Positions 33,701 through 46,700 of a DNA stretch of 64,000 bases are shown in pieces; within the stretch, counting starts at the first letter, position 1; every line of letters starts with the position of its first letter. The stretch is from Closterium sp. Naga37s-1. Lineage: Eukaryota > Streptophyta > Zygnematophyceae > Desmidiales > Closteriaceae. The notes below the pieces were generated by a model. It was not told the origin of the DNA. It searched no databases and saw only the letters and a list, made by a program, of their open reading frames with translations. The position numbers and the translations under genes were made by a program. Location: NCBI GenBank assembly GCA_947471745.1, contig CANJKZ010000724.1:4259501-4323500 (forward strand). The letters are read 5' to 3'.

Positions 33701-34115
33701 CCAAATGAAGATAGCCCTCAGACCATAGTCAAGCCCCCAGACATAGTCTGTCCTTCACGCACTCTGCAAATGCTTTTTGCTCGCTGTTTCTCCTGGCAAC
33801 GTCACCAACTTCACAGTGACATGTTGCGCCATATCATGTCCGCTTCTTGCCGTCTCCCATTTTTCTATTTTCTCGTGCCTGCAGGTGTGCATTGGCAGCG
33901 TCACCAACTTCACAGCGGGCATGTGTTCCAGAACCAGCACCTACACCATCTCACCAGGGGATGACTGCAAGTACATCAATGTCAAGTACTTCTACAGTAT
34001 CAAGGGCTGCTACAGGCGAATGAATGGGTATGAATGTGTGGATAAGTTAAAGCCTGGAGTCAAGATTTGTACTCCAAGTGCAAACAAGGCACGAATCGGG
34101 AGTTGCAGAATTTGA
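30734..34115 (+). CDS. Host gene 1, 3' end: four LysM modules and stop
   Basis: Exons at 30,734-30,837, 31,406-31,498, 31,742-32,089 and 33,885-34,115, in agreeing phases (1, then 0). They encode cysteine-bearing LysM modules. The first reads YTVRQSNVWC...LTLDQFLQQNK. The second is split over two exons: FYTTLL, GDTC, FQALNPAVDC, AVCIE. The third has NDTCDSI, FYRLNPGVNCNQLIPL and VCIG across the last intron. The fourth has YTISPGDDC and LKPGVKICTPS. LysM domains bind GlcNAc-containing glycans such as chitin and peptidoglycan. The protein ends SCRI with no membrane anchor, so it is probably secreted. The last intron (32,090-33,884) is long and holds no recognised exon; a stretch at 33,791-33,826 resembles the start of the last exon. 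The second exon call is the least certain. Confidence 0.75.
30985..31386 (+). repeat. 19-bp minisatellite, about 21 copies, in a LysM intron
   Basis: The unit GTGCCATCATCCCATGCAT, with CCCCTGCAT variants, fills the intron between the first LysM exons and stops about 19 bp before the acceptor CTCACAG at 31,405. Variant and canonical units are interleaved. Confidence 0.9.
32090..33884 (+). other. Long last intron of gene 1
   Basis: No exon or transposon is recognised in this 1.8-kb intron between LysM exons. It has a short run of T near 33,126 and a partial copy of the next exon's start at about 33,791-33,826 (GTCACCAACTTCACAG is shared). Confidence 0.5.
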
Positions 34116-34215
34116 CCAGAAAAGCCGTTTGTTTCTACACAATGTATATATCACTCTATTACCGTAGTCTCCCGGTTAGATAACCCGGTGGTGTTATCCT
34201 AAATGTGGTGAAAAT

Positions 34216-34325
34216 TGTCAAGAAAAGAAGTGATGATGTCATTGATGTGAGTTGGGGTACATATGACAAACCCTAACTTCTGTACCCCCTAAGACAAACC
34301 TCATTATAGGTTACAACATTTGACA
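34216..34325 (-). repeat. Copia D 3' LTR
   Basis: The 110-bp LTR, read on the minus strand, starts TGTCAAATGTTG and ends TTCTTGACA. Confidence 0.9.
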
Positions 34326-34526
34326 CACCCCCATAGCCTAAGTGAGGGGTGTCTAGCAAAACCAAAAGTGTACGGTCACAAGACAAGTCACAAAGATACA
34401 AAGCTCAGGGTGGATCACAACGTCACCACACACTCTGAGCACAAGCAACAGTGGCCACAAGGCCAGTCCAAGAGTTCACAAGTGTGTATAGCAAGAGTAC
34501 AAGCAAAGCAAACAGTAAACTCAAGC

Positions 34527-37500
34527 CTATACACGACTAGAACCCGTGACAACAAGGCCTAACTGCACACAACACCTCTGGTGGTCACAAGGCGGAAGCG
34601 CCTTGGTGAAGATGTCTGCAGTGTTGGCCTCGGACTCCACAAACTCGAAGCGAGCCTGTCCACGTCTCTGCAACTCTCGCAAAAGGAAGTACCTGACGTG
34701 AATGTGCTTCACTCTGCTCTCCAGTCGCGGCTCACGACAGAGAAGAATCGACGCCTTGTTGTCAGTGAGCAAGGTCGGTGCAGAGCTCGGCCGCTCACCA
34801 AGGTCAGCGAGCAAAAACGTCAACCAACGCAGCTCCTGTGCCGCCATGGCACCAGCGTAGATCTCAGCCTCAGCTGTAGAGGTCGAGACCGAAGAGGAGC
34901 GCGTGGACCGCCAGGAAACAGCTCCAGAACCCAAGCTGAAACAGTACCCCTGAGTAGACCTGTGAGTCTCAGCGTCGTCAGCGTAAGAAGAGTCACAGTG
35001 ACCAGTAAGTACGACAGGCTGCTGCCCTCCAAGAACTAGCCCCACGCCTGATGTCTTCGCTAGGTACTTCGCCACCCTCACAGCTGCCGTCCAGTGAACA
35101 GGACGGTGCCTCCCTGGCGCAACAAAGCGGGCAAGGACGCTGAGAGGGAAGGCGAGGTCCGGGCAAGTACAAGTCATCAGGTACATGAGGCAGCCCACTA
35201 GCTCTGCGTAGGGACCACTGGACTCAAACAGCTTGTCAGGAAAGGGTCCAGTGAGTCTGTGGTCAACAGAAAGAGGTGTGCGCTGTACTGTGGAGTGCTG
35301 AAGCTCGAACCGCTGAAGGACCTGCTGCACCATGTGTGACTGTGAGAGTGTAATGGTGCGAGCAGCTCTGTCCCTGGTGATCTGCAGGCCAAGGTAGTGA
35401 CGCAGTTCACCAAGGTCAGTGCACGTGTGTCTCTTCTGCAGTTCGGACTTCACGTCTGCCAAGGCAACCCTGTCAGCAGTGGCGAAAACCTGGTCGTCGA
35501 CGTAGACTAGAACAAAGAACGGTGTGGAGCCACGACGAACGAACAGCGACGGGTCGGCAGACGACGGCTGAAAACCAAGGTCAGCGAGAGTAGAACGAAG
35601 GGTGTCGTGCCACTCACGAGGAGCCTGACGGAGACCGTAGACCGGTCGCCTCAGCCTCCACTGGGTCCCAGGAGGGAAAGTGCCAGTGAAGGCAGAGGGA
35701 CGACGCAGCCAGACCTCCTCGTGTAGGCTACCCTGAAGAAACGCAGTGGAGAAGTCGAGAGAGTGTAACTCGTAGTCTCTCTGTGCTGCTACGTGCAGTA
35801 ACACCCGAAGAGTGGTCATCTTCGGGGTGGGCGCGAAGGTCTGAAAGAAGTCAACTCCCTCGCGCTGACTGAAACCTCTAGCCACGTAGCGCGCCTTGAA
35901 GACCGGAGGAGATCCCGGTGGCCGCTTCACCCTGTAGATCCACATGCCATCGACTACGTTCGTTCCAGGGGGGGGAACCTTGTCGACGTAGGTGCCTGTG
36001 GATCTGTAGGAGGCCATCTCTGCGTCCATGGCAGCTCTCCACTGAGAGGACCAAGGCCCTGACACTGCCTCAGCGTAAGTGCGAGGAGTCGGTATGTCTA
36101 GGGCGTCGGGGTCTCCGTCAGGGGCGAGCAGCATGGCACAGAGATGAGGGGAAGCGGCTGCTAGGAACTCTAGCTCAAACTGCCTGTCCTCTAGGGCGTC
36201 ACATCCAAGGGCAGACACACCCCCGACGGCCAGAGGACTGGAAGGAGGAGCAGCCACAAGACTGGTGGCGAAGTCAAGGCGGCGAGTAGAGGCAAACTCA
36301 GTGACTGCGGCTGTAAGAGCGGAGACAGAGGACACAAAGGCACGAGGGTGGGTAACAAGAGAGGCGAGAATACGAGAGAGAACAGGACGGTACGTGCGGT
36401 AGTAGTCAGTGACAGGAGTAGAAAGCGAAGCAGTGAGGGCCGACTCAGGAGGAGACGGAAGCACAGACGGAGACGGACGAGGCGGACTAGAACGAAGTAA
36501 GGTAGTACGAAGGTCAGTGAAGGGAACAGGGGACGGGGGACGAGCACGAGGGGAGCGATGAGAGGCCCAAGTCTGAGAAGGAGGAGGGGACAACGAAGAC
36601 TGAGAACGAGGGAAAACAGGTGGAGAGGGGTCAGGAGGAGGAAGCGGAGGACCCGAGACGGGAGGAGAGGGGGAGGAGGAAGGAGAGCGGGAGGGGAGAC
36701 CGAGGGCCCGAAGACCGGAGACAGGAGGAGGAGGCGGCGGCTGCTGCTGCTGCGGCGGCGGCGGCGGCGGCTGCTGCTGCTCCTCCTGCTGCTGTAGCGG
36801 CTCCAGCTCCTGCGCCTCCTGCTGCTGCGGCGGCTCCAGCTGCGGCTGCTGCAGCTGCTCCTGCTGCTGGTGCTGCTCCTCCAGCCGCTGCAACTCTTTT
36901 TCCTCTCTCCAACTCCAGCTGCTCCTCACGGGCACGGCGAACACGAGCCTGGTGCCGGGTCGGGTAGGGGTGGGGGGGAGGAGTAGTGTCGGGGGCTGCG
37001 GCAGCCCCGGGACCGCCCTCCAAAGCACCTGGCGCACCACCCCCAGATTCAGCACCACCAACAGCAACACAACCAGGCTCACCAGGACCCGAAGAGGGTG
37101 CACCTGCACCCCCAGACGTAGCACCCCCAAAGTCAACAGGGCCAGCACCAGCTCCCGGAAGACAAGAGTCCCCTGCAACCACGGGCTCAGCTCCAACTCC
37201 AGCACCCCCAGAGCTAACACCTGTAGGGCCCTCTCCACGAGCACCGGCTCCCACAGGGTCCGCAGCACTCTGCGAGGAGGACTGTGGGGAAGGAGGCTGC
37301 ACCTGAGGGGCTACCGAGGGGGGAGGGGTAGCCTGGGACACACCTGACGGGGCGGGACCAGGGGGGGGGGGGCTGTACCGGGGGAGCAGGAGGGGGAGCG
37401 GAAGTCAGGAAGAGAGGGGGAGGAGGAACCGGGAGACCTCGACTGGGGTACCTGACGTAGTAGGGGGTGGACTCCTCGAAACGGACGTCACGGGAGTCAA

Positions 37501-40500
37501 AGAACCGGTGAGAGGGAGGGTGGTAAAAGGTGAAGTCAGAGGAGTCATCAGGGAAACCAAGGAAGACACAGGGAACGGCGCGAGGCGAGAGCTTGTCCGT
37601 GGAAGTGTCGCGGACAAGAGCCAAGCAACCCCAGACACGAAACCTCGACGCAACACCAGGGGACCCGGTCCAAAAACTGGTCGGTGAAGCCTCTGGCCGA
37701 GAGACGCGTGGCCAGAAATTCAGCTGGTGAGCGGCGTACCTAACCGCGTAGGGCCACAGAAAATGGGGGGCACGGGCGTGAGTCAAGGAGGTGCGGGCGA
37801 TCTCCATGACCAAGCCTATGTGGCGCTCAGCAACCCCATTCTGCTGTGGGGACTCTGGAAGCGTCCAGGACTGACGAATGCCCTGCTCGCGACAGAATCC
37901 AGCGAGAATGCCGGAGCGAAACTCACCCCCACGGTCAGAGTGAAGACAGCTGACACGACGACCACGAGTGCCCTCAGTGGTAAGCAACCACCTGATCAGC
38001 GTAGAAGTCACCTCAGACTTCTTCGCCAGGGGGAACACTGTGGTGTAGCGGGAGAAGTCGTCAACGACCACAAAAAAGAAACGCTCGCGCTCAGGGCCAA
38101 GGCGAGGAGCGGGGCCCCAGACATCCAAGTGGAGCGTCTCAAAAGGCTCGGTGGCCGGACGAAGGGAGGAGGAGTGAGGGGTGGCGCGCAGCCGACCCTC
38201 GACGCAGTGACCGCACGGCGGTGCAAGCGAAGGCGGCAGCGACGGCAAGACACGCGGGAGGCCTAAGACAAGACGCTGACGAGACATAGCGCGCAGACGA
38301 GGGAGGGACGGGTGCCCCGTCCGGTGGTGCCATAGAACGGTGGGGTGAGCAAGCGACCGGCAGGAGCACGACGCAGCAACTGGACCAGACACGGGAACCT
38401 GACCAGACACAGCTACCTGGGGGGACGCAGCAACCTGGTGAGACGCAGGGACCAGTCTGGGGGAAGTAACCGGGGCCGGGGACAGGAGTCGCTGCTGCTG
38501 CTGCTGCTGCTGCTGCACACCAGGGTCAGTGTGAAGTGTGTAGAGACCTGAGCCCGGCTCCGCTGTAAAGGTGGCAAGAGGCGCGTAAGTGTCTCCGTCA
38601 ACACAAACCGCCGTCTCACCAGAGGGCTCAATCCACACACCCACGTGCTGACTCACAAGAGGCCTCACGCCCACCAAGTTCCTCGAGAACGAGGGGACAT
38701 GGAAGCCAGCCAGAGACCCAGAGGGAACAGCAGGGCACGGAAGAGTAGTAGTGTAGCGAGCAATGACTGGTCCCGAGGTGGGATCAGCCAGTGCCACAGA
38801 GACTGGCGCAGGAAGCGGAGTAAGTGTCGTGTGGTCCCTGAAGAAGCAGTGCGAAGCCCCAGAGTCCAAAGTGAAAGACAGCGAAGCGTCCTCCGAACGA
38901 GCTCCTGGACTGGTGTCTACACAAGTGCCTACACTAGCAAGAGGCAACTCAGCAAGACAAGCACCTAAGCTAGCAACACTCGAGTAAACAGAGTCAGAAG
39001 CACTAGAGTCAACAACAGCATACATAGCATGAGGAGTTCCTAAGAGATCAAGCAACTGAGAAGCTGACATGCCCCAAAGGGCATGGCCGTACGTCTGAAC
39101 AAGAGGAAACCAGTCAGGGGCAGGGCCTCCAACGCCGTAGGCCAAGCGAACCGTGTCAGTGAGCTGAGCAAAGCACTGACCAGGAGGGTGGGTACGGCCA
39201 CAAGGCTGGCCTCGGCGAGCACCTGTCAAAAGCCGATAGGTGCATAAAGGGTGAACAACACCTCGCTGAGGCTGGCGCTGTCCTGGCCCCGAAACCTGCT
39301 GCTGCCGCTGCTGCTGCGAGGGGAGGGGCTGCTGCTGCTGCCGCTGGGCCAGGTACCACGCCGCTGCTCCACCCGCCGCGGCCGGCAGACCAGAAGGTGG
39401 CTGACGAGCCTGGGCGTCGCCTCCACCAGCTGCAGTAGCGGTGTCACCGGCCGCTGCACGAGACGCCTCTCCAGGCCCTGCACTCCCGCCGCCACAAGTC
39501 GGCACGCCACCCCCGCCACCTCCGCCGCCAACGCCTCCACCGCCGCCGCCACCTGTACCCTGACCGCCCCTCTTGCCACCTCTACCTCGAGACCGCGAAG
39601 AAGTCGTAACAGCAGCTGCGGTCACGTCGGTAGCAGCAGTGGCGAGAGAGGCTGTAAAGGTGGGCAGCTGAGGGACAGTGCACCCGTGGAACAGTGGAGG
39701 GGGCACAGCACCAGAGGCGGAGGCTACGGAGCGGAGGTTGCTCTCGACGTCCTTGAGCGCAGACTCAAGGACCTCGATAGTGAGCTCACTAGGGTGCTTC
39801 AGAAGAAGCGTGTCACGGACTGAGGCAGGGCGGTCAGGGAGGCTAGTGGCAATGAAGTAGATAGTAATCGCCATGGGGGGAGGGAGCAGTGCAAGCTGTG
39901 CGTCAGTGCAGGCAGCGCGGTAGCTAGAATCAAGCGAGCGTAGGTGAGCAATCAAGTCAGCAGAGCGCTCAAACGAGGCGAGGTCAGGGAACAGGAACGG
40001 TAGGAAGAGTCGGCCAAGAGAGACAGTGGTGGGAGTAGCGTAGCGGGCCTTAATCGCAGTCAGGAACTCACTAGCAGTGCGAACCTGAGTGAAGTGGGCC
40101 TCCTCAGACTCAGGGAGGAGGCTGCTAAGAGCGATGCAGGCCGCAGCGTCACGCGACTTCCACGCCGTGAGGTCAGCACGCTGGCTGGCAAAGCGGGCTC
40201 TAGCAGCGTCGTCAGGGGCAGAGCCTAAAGGCGTAGGGTCGTCGGGCGCAGGAAGGTCACCAGTAGCGTGCGCCCAGAGGGACTCACCCGCCTGGACCTG
40301 ACTCTCTAAAAGGCGACGCGCGCGCAGGAGCCAGACTGAGAACTCGAGGGGTCGCCATAGTGGAGGTACGAGCGACAGGACGCGTAGTAGAGCAGAGGGA
40401 GGGCTCGCAAGAGGCCTAACAGGCAGGCGCAGCGGCGGAGAAAACGAGCAGACGTGGCAACGCGAGCAAGCAGGCACGTGTGCAAAAAGAGACAAGACAG

Positions 40501-41125
40501 CACAGCGGGCGAAGGGCGGGCGTGCGTAGAAACGGGCGCAGCGAGCACTCAGGCGCAGGGCGCAAGACGCAGGGCGGGGGGAGGCGCGGGCGCAGGGCGC
40601 AGGGCGCGGGGAGGAAACGGGCGCAGGGCGCAGGGCGCGGGGAGGCGCGGGCGCAGGGCGTAGGGAGGCGACGGGCGACGGGCGCAGGGCGTAGGGCGCG
40701 GGGAGGTGCGGGCGCAGCGGGCGCGCGGGCGTAGGGACGACGCGGCGGGCGCATAGGGCGGGGGTAGGGACGCGACGGCGGGCAGGCGCGACGCGACGGG
40801 CGTTTAGGGCAGCGGGGGGAGGGCGCGTCGCGACGAGTAGCGGGGGAGGGCACGACGGGACGACGGGCAGGGAGAGCGCGACGCGACGCGGGCCGGGGAA
40901 GGCGCGATTCGACGGGCAGTGGGGGGGAAAACGTGACTCGACGGGCAGCGGGGGGAAAAACGCGACTCGACGGGCAGCAGGGGGGGGAAACGCTACGGGC
41001 AGCAGGGAGGAGGGGGGGGGGGAGAAGGTCGCTACGCTACGAGAGCAGTGGATCGGCGGAACGAGTGGTAACGAACGAACGCGACTAGAGCGGGCCGGCG
41101 CTAGGCTCGGGCAAGACGTGCGCAA
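34527..41125 (-). pseudogene. Copia D gag-pol region
   Basis: On the minus strand this encodes a Copia polyprotein. Parts in order are an arginine/proline-rich leader-derived start, gag (about 40.4-39.2 kb) with a glycine-rich tract, the protease motif LDSGASHCFFRD (about 38.85 kb), the pre-integrase motif VLWHHRTGHPSLPRL, integrase with LHSDRGGEFRSG (about 37.95 kb), a glutamine/proline-rich linker (about 36.9-36.6 kb), RT with LDFSTAFLQGSL and YVDDQVFA, and RNase H with GHCDSSYADD. It is a fossil with about one or two breaks and belongs to the same lineage as Copia A and E. Confidence 0.85.
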
Positions 41126-41213
41126 CTAGTACGACAGAGTGAGACAGGCTCGGGCGAAACGAACGAGGGCGGGAGGAGCGGGATCCCACAAGATCCGAAC
41201 CTAGGTGATACCA

Positions 41214-41323
41214 TGTCAAGAAAGGAACTGATGATGTCATTGATGTGAGTTGGGGTACATATGACAAACCCTAACTTCTGTACCCCCTAAGACAAACCTC
41301 ACTATATGCTACAACATTTGACA
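41214..41323 (-). repeat. Copia D 5' LTR
   Basis: The 110-bp LTR matches 34,216-34,325 with about five differences. The primer binding site TGGTATCACC lies next to it on the minus strand. Confidence 0.9.
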
Positions 41324-41328
41324 AAAAT

Positions 41329-42087
41329 GGGCTTCAAGGTCTACTTTGATGGCATATAGTGCAAAAAACCCCTGGACATCTCCCGTGTTAATTACTCGTA
41401 TATGGATTGTAAAGAAGAGTGATGAGGTAGCACCTTATCTTGTCCAGCCAGTCCTGATTACAACAGTTTCTACTATTTATAAGTTGCTCATCCCGCCTGC
41501 TGCTCTTCCTCCATCCCTGTCCTCGCTAAAGCCACAAATTGCACAGGGTTCCGTTTGGATGCATATTGTTTTGACAGAACTAATGCATCAGTATAAACAA
41601 CTAGATGGTTTTGAAATTGATGAGGGTAATATAATGCAGTGTTCACTTAGAAAATTAGCCCCCAAGAATATTTGTTTATGTGTTGGCTTGATTCGCTTTA
41701 GTACCATACCCATGCCCAGTCACAGCAGATGAGGATGTGACAGGCAAGTCCAACCAAGTCGTCTGTGGTTTTCACCGTGCGAAATCCTGCCAGCCGAGCA
41801 CGAGGTATCACCCTGTTGGAGTGCCATCAACGCAAAATTTGTCGTGCTGCGAGTCCAGCATGGCAAAATGGGCTGCTAATGCTGGTGGAAAGGGTGTCGC
41901 ATGCTCGTGATTGAGGGTTGTGATGTGCACGGTGCAAGCGAACCCGACTATCGGTTTTGCGTGTCCGATGATGCGAGAGAGAAGATCACCACCGAGACAC
42001 CGCTTTAGACTATTGCGCACCGAAATAAACCGTTTAAAACCCGCAGCCTGAATTACAAGAAAAGTTGGGAGGTGTTAACACTTTCCC
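41329..42087. other. Unassigned stretch between Copia D and the Gypsy element
   Basis: About 0.76 kb of AT-richer DNA. An open frame of 128 codons at 41,346-41,732 has no recognisable domain and no start context or neighbours that support a gene. The region continues host sequence split by the Copia D insertion. Confidence 0.4.
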
Positions 42088-42092
42088 TCCCT

Positions 42093-42371
42093 GTAAGGAA
42101 TTTTCCGGATTCCTTACTGGGTCACACTGTACGCGTACAACCCCGACTTTCGGAAAACCAGGCTCGGCCCGCCGACCTCGCCTTCCGAGCCACCACCGCG
42201 TCGCTTTCGGGTTTTCCAACCCCGAACCTGCACCCAACCATCTCGCGACCCCGCGACCTCGGCCTAGCTAGCCTTGCTATATTGTGCCTAGGCCTCGTTG
42301 TTCATTCAGACGTTGTAATCACTTCCGCATTATTGAGTTCTGCGCACTCTTTCCTTTCACAACTTATAACA
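42093..42371 (+). repeat. Gypsy 5' LTR
   Basis: The LTR starts TGTAAGGAATTTTCC and ends CTTATAACA. It is almost identical to the 3' LTR. Confidence 0.92.
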
Positions 42372-42373
42372 CT

Positions 42374-42386
42374 TGGTATCAGAGCC
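42374..42386 (+). promoter_or_regulatory. Gypsy primer binding site (initiator tRNA-Met)
   Basis: TGGTATCAGAGCC lies two bases after the 5' LTR and is complementary to the 3' end of plant initiator tRNA-Met. Confidence 0.85.
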
Positions 42387-42578
42387 TAAAGTCCTAGGTT
42401 ACCCTCGCGTTTCCGGGGTAGTTTGTAGAAGGGGAGCGATAGACTTGGTGGGCTGTTAAGCGGTCGGCCCGTGGAATAGATCTGATTATTCCACTCCGAC
42501 TACGATAGCATTAACGCCTTCACCGAAGTCAGAAAAATCGCGAGCCACCCCCTGCCCGTTCGACGAAGCCTGAGGCAC

Positions 42579-43709
42579 ATGGAGCAGGCCGAGTTCAACG
42601 AGTTCATGCAACAGTTCCGTGCGATGCAGGCCAACTTGCAGGGTATGACTGCAGAGATGGAGCGTCTACGGAAGGAAAACGCCGAACTACACCAGGCGCG
42701 TGGTGAAGCGCGCCAGGAGTCGCCTGTCGTGGACGACGCAAGTAGCAGCACTACACCAGATGAGCGGGTCTGGAGCGAGCTGGAAGGCGAGATGGATGCG
42801 GACGAAGCGAGGCAGGCGCAGCAGGAACAGTCGCCACAACAATCGCGTGCAGTACCACCACGTGCAGCAGCGACGACGACGGCGACGCCAGCAGCAATGC
42901 CAATGGCCCCGATGGCAGCAACGGCTTTTGTGAAAATCAAGCCGACAAACCCGCCCCCATTTAACCCGAGTGACAAGTTTGTCACTGTTTCCGCATGGTT
43001 ATTCGGTGTGGAGGTGTTCTTTAATGCTGCTATGATTTATGACGACGCCACCCGCATTAATTTCGCAGTTTCACTGTTGCGAGGACCTGCGCTGGAGTGG
43101 TGGAGGCGAACGCTGCAACACGAAGGGACTTCGGCAGGAATAGCACGTGCGAACGACGGGACTTCAACACCTGTCACGCATCAGGCAACATCGATTTTCG
43201 GGACGGCCACGATACGCACATGGAAGGAGTGGGGCGCCGCCTTGCGAACCAGATTCGAGCACGTATCCGCCTCGGACTCTGCTCGCATGCAGCTGCGTAC
43301 CTGGAAGCAGCTGACTTCAGTCCAAGACTACACCAGCAAATTCTGCAACTTGGCGGACCAGGTGGACGACATGAGCGACGCGGAGCGGTTGGATCGCTAC
43401 GTGGCGGGCCTGAAATACGAGATACAGTACGAGGTCCGACGAACCCGGCCACGCAGCTTCAACGACGCCGTCCGGGAAGCCGAGTCAACGGATGCGCTGA
43501 TGCAGTGGGCGAGATCGAGCTCCCGGGAGGGCCCTCGATTTCGTGGACCGACTCAGCAGCCCACGATCAACGGCGTGGATGCACCTAGCCGAGCCCTTGG
43601 GCCGTGCTTTTTATGCAACCAGCTGGGCCACCTGAAAAAAGACTGCCCGAGGCTTAAGCAGGGGAAGAAGAACGACGGAGAAGGGTCGGGAAAAGATACG
43701 AGTCAGTAG
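42579..43709 (+). CDS. Gypsy Gag
   Basis: A frame of 376 codons starts [17 protein letters not shown]. It has an N-terminal coiled-coil-like part, an acidic and alanine-rich linker, the retrotransposon gag core around residues 125-300 ([34 protein letters not shown]) and one zinc knuckle [14 protein letters not shown] near the end. Such Gag proteins form the particle that packs the element RNA. It lies just before the pol region in the same element. Confidence 0.85.
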   Translation: MEQAEFNEFMQQFRAMQANLQGMTAEMERLRKENAELHQARGEARQESPVVDDASSSTTPDERVWSELEGEMDADEARQAQQEQSPQQSRAVPPRAAATTTATPAAMPMAPMAATAFVKIKPTNPPPFNPSDKFVTVSAWLFGVEVFFNAAMIYDDATRINFAVSLLRGPALEWWRRTLQHEGTSAGIARANDGTSTPVTHQATSIFGTATIRTWKEWGAALRTRFEHVSASDSARMQLRTWKQLTSVQDYTSKFCNLADQVDDMSDAERLDRYVAGLKYEIQYEVRRTRPRSFNDAVREAESTDALMQWARSSSREGPRFRGPTQQPTINGVDAPSRALGPCFLCNQLGHLKKDCPRLKQGKKNDGEGSGKDTSQ

Positions 43710-43768
43710 CAGACGGGCCACCTACTGACGAGACCCTGTCGCCCGACAATCACCATCCACACCGGGTC

Positions 43769-46700
43769 GTGGCACCGATCAGCGCTATCGACCAGAACCG
43801 GACGAATAACGTGGGTGAACACGTGGACTACCCTGTGCTGGTGGTAGGGAGGGTTAACGGTTATAAAATTAAAATCTTCGTTGACGGTGGGGCGAGCCAC
43901 AGTCTCGTCAACCTGGCAACGGCCAAAAAAATAGGGGTGAAGCTGACCAGGTGTCTGCCAGAGATCGATGCAAGGTTGGTGGACGGGACACCGCTGGCCA
44001 TCCGATATGAGGCGCGAAAAATTCGGATACAGTGCGGCGACAAATTCGGGTTTGGCATGAGGATGTTGGCGACGACGTTGGACGGCTGCGATGTACTGCT
44101 GGGGAGGGATTGGCTGCAGCGCTTCAATCCGACGATCGACTGGACGACTGGGGCGTGCGTCGTGCGAGGATACGGAGGGAAGACGACGCTTCCGAAATGG
44201 ACGGAGCCGGAGCCGGTGACGACACGTGTCAACGCGGTCAACATGCAGCGTGCGATGAACAGCGGAGCTCAGGCCTTCTTAGTGCACCTGTACGAAGTGG
44301 CAGCTTCCGAGAAAATCGCGGACATCGACACCCTCTGCGCGGCAGTCCCCGAGGAATTGGCGAGCATTATTCGGAAGTATCCCGAAATTTTCGCGGATGA
44401 CCTCCCGGATGGTTTGCCCCCCCAACGACCTGAGGATCATCGGATCCAGCTGGAGCCCGGCGCGCAACCTACTGTGCGGACACAGTGGCGGCTCAGTCAA
44501 CCAGAACTCGCCGAGTTGCGGGCCCAGCTGGATTACCTGCTCGCCAAGGGATTTATCCGGCCCAGCACGTCGCCGTATGCAGCACCGATACTGTTCACGC
44601 CGAAGAAGGACGGTGGCCTACGCATGTGCATTGATTATCGGGCGCTGAATCGGGTCACGATAAAGTCGCGTTACCCGATCCCGCGAACCGAAGATCTGCT
44701 GGATCAACTTCGCGGAGCTCGATATTTTTCGAAAATCGACCTGCGAGGAGGCTACCACCAAATTCGCGTATTCGCCGACGACTGCCCGAAGACCGCTTTC
44801 CGCACACGCTACGGCAGTTACGAGTTCACAGTGATGCCGTTCGGCCTGACAAACGCGCCCTCGACGTTCTAGTTATCATGAATGGAATTTTTCGGGACAT
44901 GCTGGACAAGAAGGTCATCGTGTACCTGGACGATATACTGGTGTACAGCGCGACAAAAGAGGACCATCTGCGGGATTTAGAGGAGGTGTTCCGGCGTTTA
45001 CAGGGGCATCGGCTAATTACAAAAGGGTCTAAGTGTGAGTTCCTGAAGCCGGAATTAGAGTTTTTGGGGCATGTGGTTTCTGGCGAAGGGATTAAAATCG
45101 ACCCGCGTAAGGTGGACGCCATCGTTCAGTGGAAGCCGCCTACTAATATCCCTGAGTTGCAAAGTTTTCTGGGGTTTGTTAACTACGTTCGTCGTTTTGT
45201 ACCCAATATGGTAGGGATAACCAAGCCGCTGACCGACCTGCTGCACCACGACAGCGATTTCAGGTGGGGGGAGAGGGAGCAATCCGCCTTCGACGCCCTC
45301 AAAAACATTTTGGGTTCACCCCCGGTACTCCGCCTCGCCGATCCATCTCGACCGTTCGAAGTCGTCACGGATGCCAGCGATTTCGCCGTCGGCGCCGTCC
45401 TGCTACAGGACTTCGGCCAAAGGCTGCAACCCATCGCCTACGAGTCACGCAAGATGCAGCCACCTGAGCGCAACTACCCAGTCCACGACAAAGAAATGCT
45501 GGCCATCGTCCATGCATTTCGCGTCTGGCGCTGCTACCTCACAGGAGCCGACGTGACGATTCGGACCGACCATAAATCGCTACAGTACATGCGCACGCAA
45601 CCGACACTCAACCCGCGACAAATCCGGTGGTTGGACTTCCTCGAATCCAATTTCCGGTACACCATCACGTACAAAAAGGGCGCCAACAACATCGCCGACG
45701 CCCTTACCCGACCATCCATGCAAAACGCGGCATTACTAATCGCCCACACCAACCCGATGCTAACAGGACTATTCACCCACGGCTACAAGATCGACAGGTT
45801 TTTTCGGAACCCGCAACAACAGGCTGCTACACCGCACGGCAAATACTACCTAAAAACCGGTACGAACCGGATTTGGGTACCAGCATACCAGCCTTTACGG
45901 GAGCTGCTGACGCAGGAGGTTCACGACTCCAACCTCTCCGGGCATTTCGGCACCGACAAGACACTGAAGCTGCTGCAGCGGAATTATTACTGGCCGGACA
46001 TGCAGACCGATGTGCAGCGCTACGTGTCAACTTGCCCGACCTGCCAAGCAATGAAGTCGTCGCGACAAAGGCCAGCCGGACTGCTGCAACCCCTCGCGCC
46101 ACCCGAACGACCGTGGCAACAGGTGACGATGGATTTCGTCACGGGGCTCCCAGCTGGCACAAGTGGCAACGACTCGGTGTTGGTCGTCGTCGATCGCCTA
46201 ACGAAGATGGCGCATTTCGCCCCATGCCGAACGACGATCACAGCCGAAGATACAGCCAAACTGTTCATCTCCGCCGTCGTACGCCTACACGGGTCACCTT
46301 CGGCGATCATCAGCGATCGTGATCCGAAATTTACGTCGAACATCTGGCAGGAAACGTGGGCACAGTATGGTACCCGCCTGCAGTTTTCGTCGTCATACCA
46401 CCCGCAAACCGACGGACAGACGGAACGGACAAATCAGACCATGGAACAGCTGATTCGCACCAACTGCCCCGACATTCGCAAGTGGGAAGATTCGCTGCCG
46501 ATGCTGGAATTCGCGTACAACAACGCCCCGTCGGCCACGACTAAACAATCACCCTTCTTCCTGAATTACGGGATAGACCCCGTGGTACCCTCTTCAACGA
46601 CTGTGGACAACCCGGTACCAAGATCGCAGCAGTTTGTCACGGAACTGCAAACCGCCCGAACGAAAGCAGCCGATTTCATTCGCAAGGCTAATACCACGGC

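Larger units (their letters stand above)
34216..41323 (-). mobile_element. Copia D, LTR retrotransposon, minus strand
   Basis: This Ty1/Copia element of 7,108 bp has 110-bp LTRs and the target repeat AAAAT at 34,211-34,215 and 41,324-41,328. Its order on the minus strand is 5' LTR (41,214-41,323), primer site TGGTATCACCTAGGTTCGG, a GC-rich leader, gag and pol (about 41.1 to 34.5 kb), the conserved 3' non-coding blocks, the purine tract CTATGGGGGTGTG and the 3' LTR (34,216-34,325). The LTRs differ at about five sites, so the insertion is of moderate age. The coding region is mostly open with about one or two breaks. It landed about 100 bp beyond the gene 1 stop codon. Confidence 0.9.

Noticed and set aside
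36558-37347. Ala/Pro-rich plus-strand frames opposite Copia D
   Set aside because: They are shadows of the low-complexity linker of the minus-strand element.
41346-41732. 128-codon open frame between Copia D and the Gypsy element
   Set aside because: No domain, no codon pattern like the host exons and no splice partners. It could be chance in an AT-richer stretch.
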